Assembly: GCA_964468805.1 (NCBI GenBank)
Contig: CAYXWM010000065.1
Location: 1-12,854 of the forward strand
Origin: CAYXWM01 sp964468805
GTDB lineage: Bacteria; Bacillota; Clostridia; Lachnospirales; WRBF01
Direction: 5' to 3'
DNA length: 12,854 bases
Below are positions 11,662 through 12,854 of this stretch, piece after piece. The first letter of the stretch is position 1, and the number at the start of each line of letters is the position of its first letter. Both the position numbers and the translations under genes were made by a program. A model generated the notes under the pieces. It was not told the DNA's origin, did not search any database, and was given only the letters and a program-made list of their open reading frames with translations.

Positions 11662-12854
11662 TTACAGGTTGGTTTCTTTGTTAATTTGAGTTTCTGTTAC
11701 GGCGGCTTTTAGGCTTCCGTCTTTTAAATTGATTTTTATTTCATCGCCTGTTTTTATGCCGGAAATTGATTTAATTATATTTTTGCCTTCCCTATCATAT
11801 ACGATACCGTATCCTCGGGACATTACTTTTATGGGAGAAACGCTTTCCAGCCGGGAAGACAAGGCATCCAGCAAAGCCTTGTTTTGCTGCAAGCGATTGC
11901 ACATAATATTATTCAGAAGTTTGTACTTATTTTCTACCACCGTTTCATAGTGATAAACGGAGGTCAATAGATTTTTAAAGGACAATTTGTTTACAAAGTT
12001 TTGAAGCCGAGTTTTGTTTTGATTAAGTTTTTCGGAAAGTACAGCGTTCAAGCGATTTGTGTATGCGTTTACAAGGGCGATTTGGTCGTCCAGGCAGGGT
12101 ATTGCCAATTCTGCAGCCGCGGAAGGAGTTGAGGCACGCAAATCCGCAACAAAATCAGCTATGGTAAAGTCGGTTTCATGACCAACAGCGGAAATTACGG
12201 GAATTTCAGATTTAAAAATTGCACGGGCAACATTTTCTTCGTTAAAAGCCCATAAATCCTCAATTGAACCGCCGCCTCTACCAACAATGATAAGGTCACA
12301 ATCTTTGATGCGGTTTAAACTCTCTATAGCTCTGACTATGGTTTCGGATGCTCCGTTCCCTTGAACCTGAGCCGGTGCTATTAATAAGGAAACATTTTTG
12401 TTGCGGCGTTGGGCAACGGTGATAATATCTTGAATGGCGGCACCGGTCAAGGAGGTAACTATACCAACTTTTGAAGGGTAAGAAGGAATGGGCTTTTTGT
12501 AATCTTGGTCAAATAAGCCCTCTTGCTCCAACTTTGTCTTTAGTTGCTCAAAGGCAAGCTGTAGACTGCCTTTTCCCGCCGGTTCTATAATTTCCGCATA
12601 AAGCTGATATTGCCCTGTTTTTTCGAAAATTGAAACATAGCCGAAAATCAGTATTTGCATACCGTTTTCCAACCGGAAAGGCAAAAGTTCCGCATTGCTT
12701 TTAAACATCACGGCGTTAATTGCTGCGTTTTCGTCTTTTAAAGTAAAGTATATATGCCCGGTACCGTGGTATTTTAAGTTGGAAACCTCACCCCGGACGT
12801 ATAAACCGTTTAAAATTACGTCGTCTTCAAGTATGGATTTAACGTACAGATTGA
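11662..12854 (-). CDS. xseA: Exonuclease VII large subunit (5' end outside window)
   Basis: Catalytic subunit of exonuclease VII. 396 codons are visible; the frame stays open to the right edge, so roughly ten N-terminal residues are probably missing. The N-terminal OB-fold, which binds single-stranded DNA, is evident upstream of any internal start: LEDDVILNGLYVRGEVSNLK and HGTGHIYFTLKDENA, encoded within 12712-12854. The catalytic core follows: GIVTSLTGAAIQDI, IVGRGGGSIEDLWAFNEE, and PVISAVGHETDFTIADFVAD with RASTPSAAAELA. The C-terminal part is the coiled coil that carries XseB, ending in a small beta domain (SRGYGIVYDREGK). A GTG at 12711 is an internal codon, not the start. It leads the run of genes seen here. 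Confidence 0.97.
   Translation of the reverse strand, partial: NLYVKSILEDDVILNGLYVRGEVSNLKYHGTGHIYFTLKDENAAINAVMFKSNAELLPFRLENGMQILIFGYVSIFEKTGQYQLYAEIIEPAGKGSLQLAFEQLKTKLEQEGLFDQDYKKPIPSYPSKVGIVTSLTGAAIQDIITVAQRRNKNVSLLIAPAQVQGNGASETIVRAIESLNRIKDCDLIIVGRGGGSIEDLWAFNEENVARAIFKSEIPVISAVGHETDFTIADFVADLRASTPSAAAELAIPCLDDQIALVNAYTNRLNAVLSEKLNQNKTRLQNFVNKLSFKNLLTSVYHYETVVENKYKLLNNIMCNRLQQNKALLDALSSRLESVSPIKVMSRGYGIVYDREGKNIIKSISGIKTGDEIKINLKDGSLKAAVTETQINKETNL

Noticed and set aside
12662..12711. GTG at 12711 as the start of xseA
   Set aside because: The frame continues upstream with clear OB-fold sequence of the XseA family to the window edge, so the true start is outside.
1..12854. CRISPR array, tRNA, rRNA, insertion sequence with transposase, or phage genes
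   Set aside because: No regular spaced repeats, no cloverleaf or rRNA-like stretches, and no transposase or phage protein were seen on either strand.

Overview
The window reads as chromosomal DNA of a low-GC Gram-positive bacterium, most likely a member of the Clostridia. The evidence is a classic clostridial/Firmicutes gene order, strong AGGAGG-type ribosome binding sites with frequent TTG/GTG starts, an MEP-pathway gene, and small proteins of types that I recall mainly from Clostridia. That taxonomy is an inference; the window has no rRNA. All convincing genes lie on the minus strand, so transcription runs from the right edge to the left.

Right and centre (12854 to 4027): a tightly packed housekeeping operon in the order xseA (5' end cut by the window edge), xseB, ispA, a YuiD/DUF212 membrane protein, dxs, tlyA, nadK, argR, recN. 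XseA and XseB form exonuclease VII. Dxs and IspA make isoprenoid precursors and farnesyl diphosphate. TlyA is an S4/FtsJ-type methyltransferase, NadK makes NADP, ArgR is the arginine repressor and RecN is the SMC-like DNA repair ATPase. The dxs/tlyA and tlyA/nadK junctions overlap by ATGA. A U-tract hairpin closes the operon after recN. Weak internal promoters are possible before the DUF212 gene and before argR.

Middle (3772 to 1901): a separate two-gene unit encodes the SPFH membrane proteins HflK and HflC. It ends at a near-perfect bidirectional terminator. The spoIVB-spo0A pair that follows recN in many spore formers is not here.

Left (1900 to 1): a gene-poor region of small genes and structured DNA. 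It holds a 141-bp element with imperfect inverted ends (possible MITE), an unannotated 52-aa microprotein containing TDCTGLIP, a strong 13-bp hairpin, and two 90-aa paralogs that are 81% identical. The paralogs also share a duplicated upstream region: a 35-bp block with 31 matches that contains a CATATAGTA box (sigma-K/E-like), followed 7 nt later by one arm of a conserved inverted repeat whose other arm lies about 50 nt before the start codon. This duplicated small-protein module with its structured leader is the least explained and most interesting part of the window. The last 90 bases at the left edge may hold a fragment of another gene, but neither strand gives convincing support.
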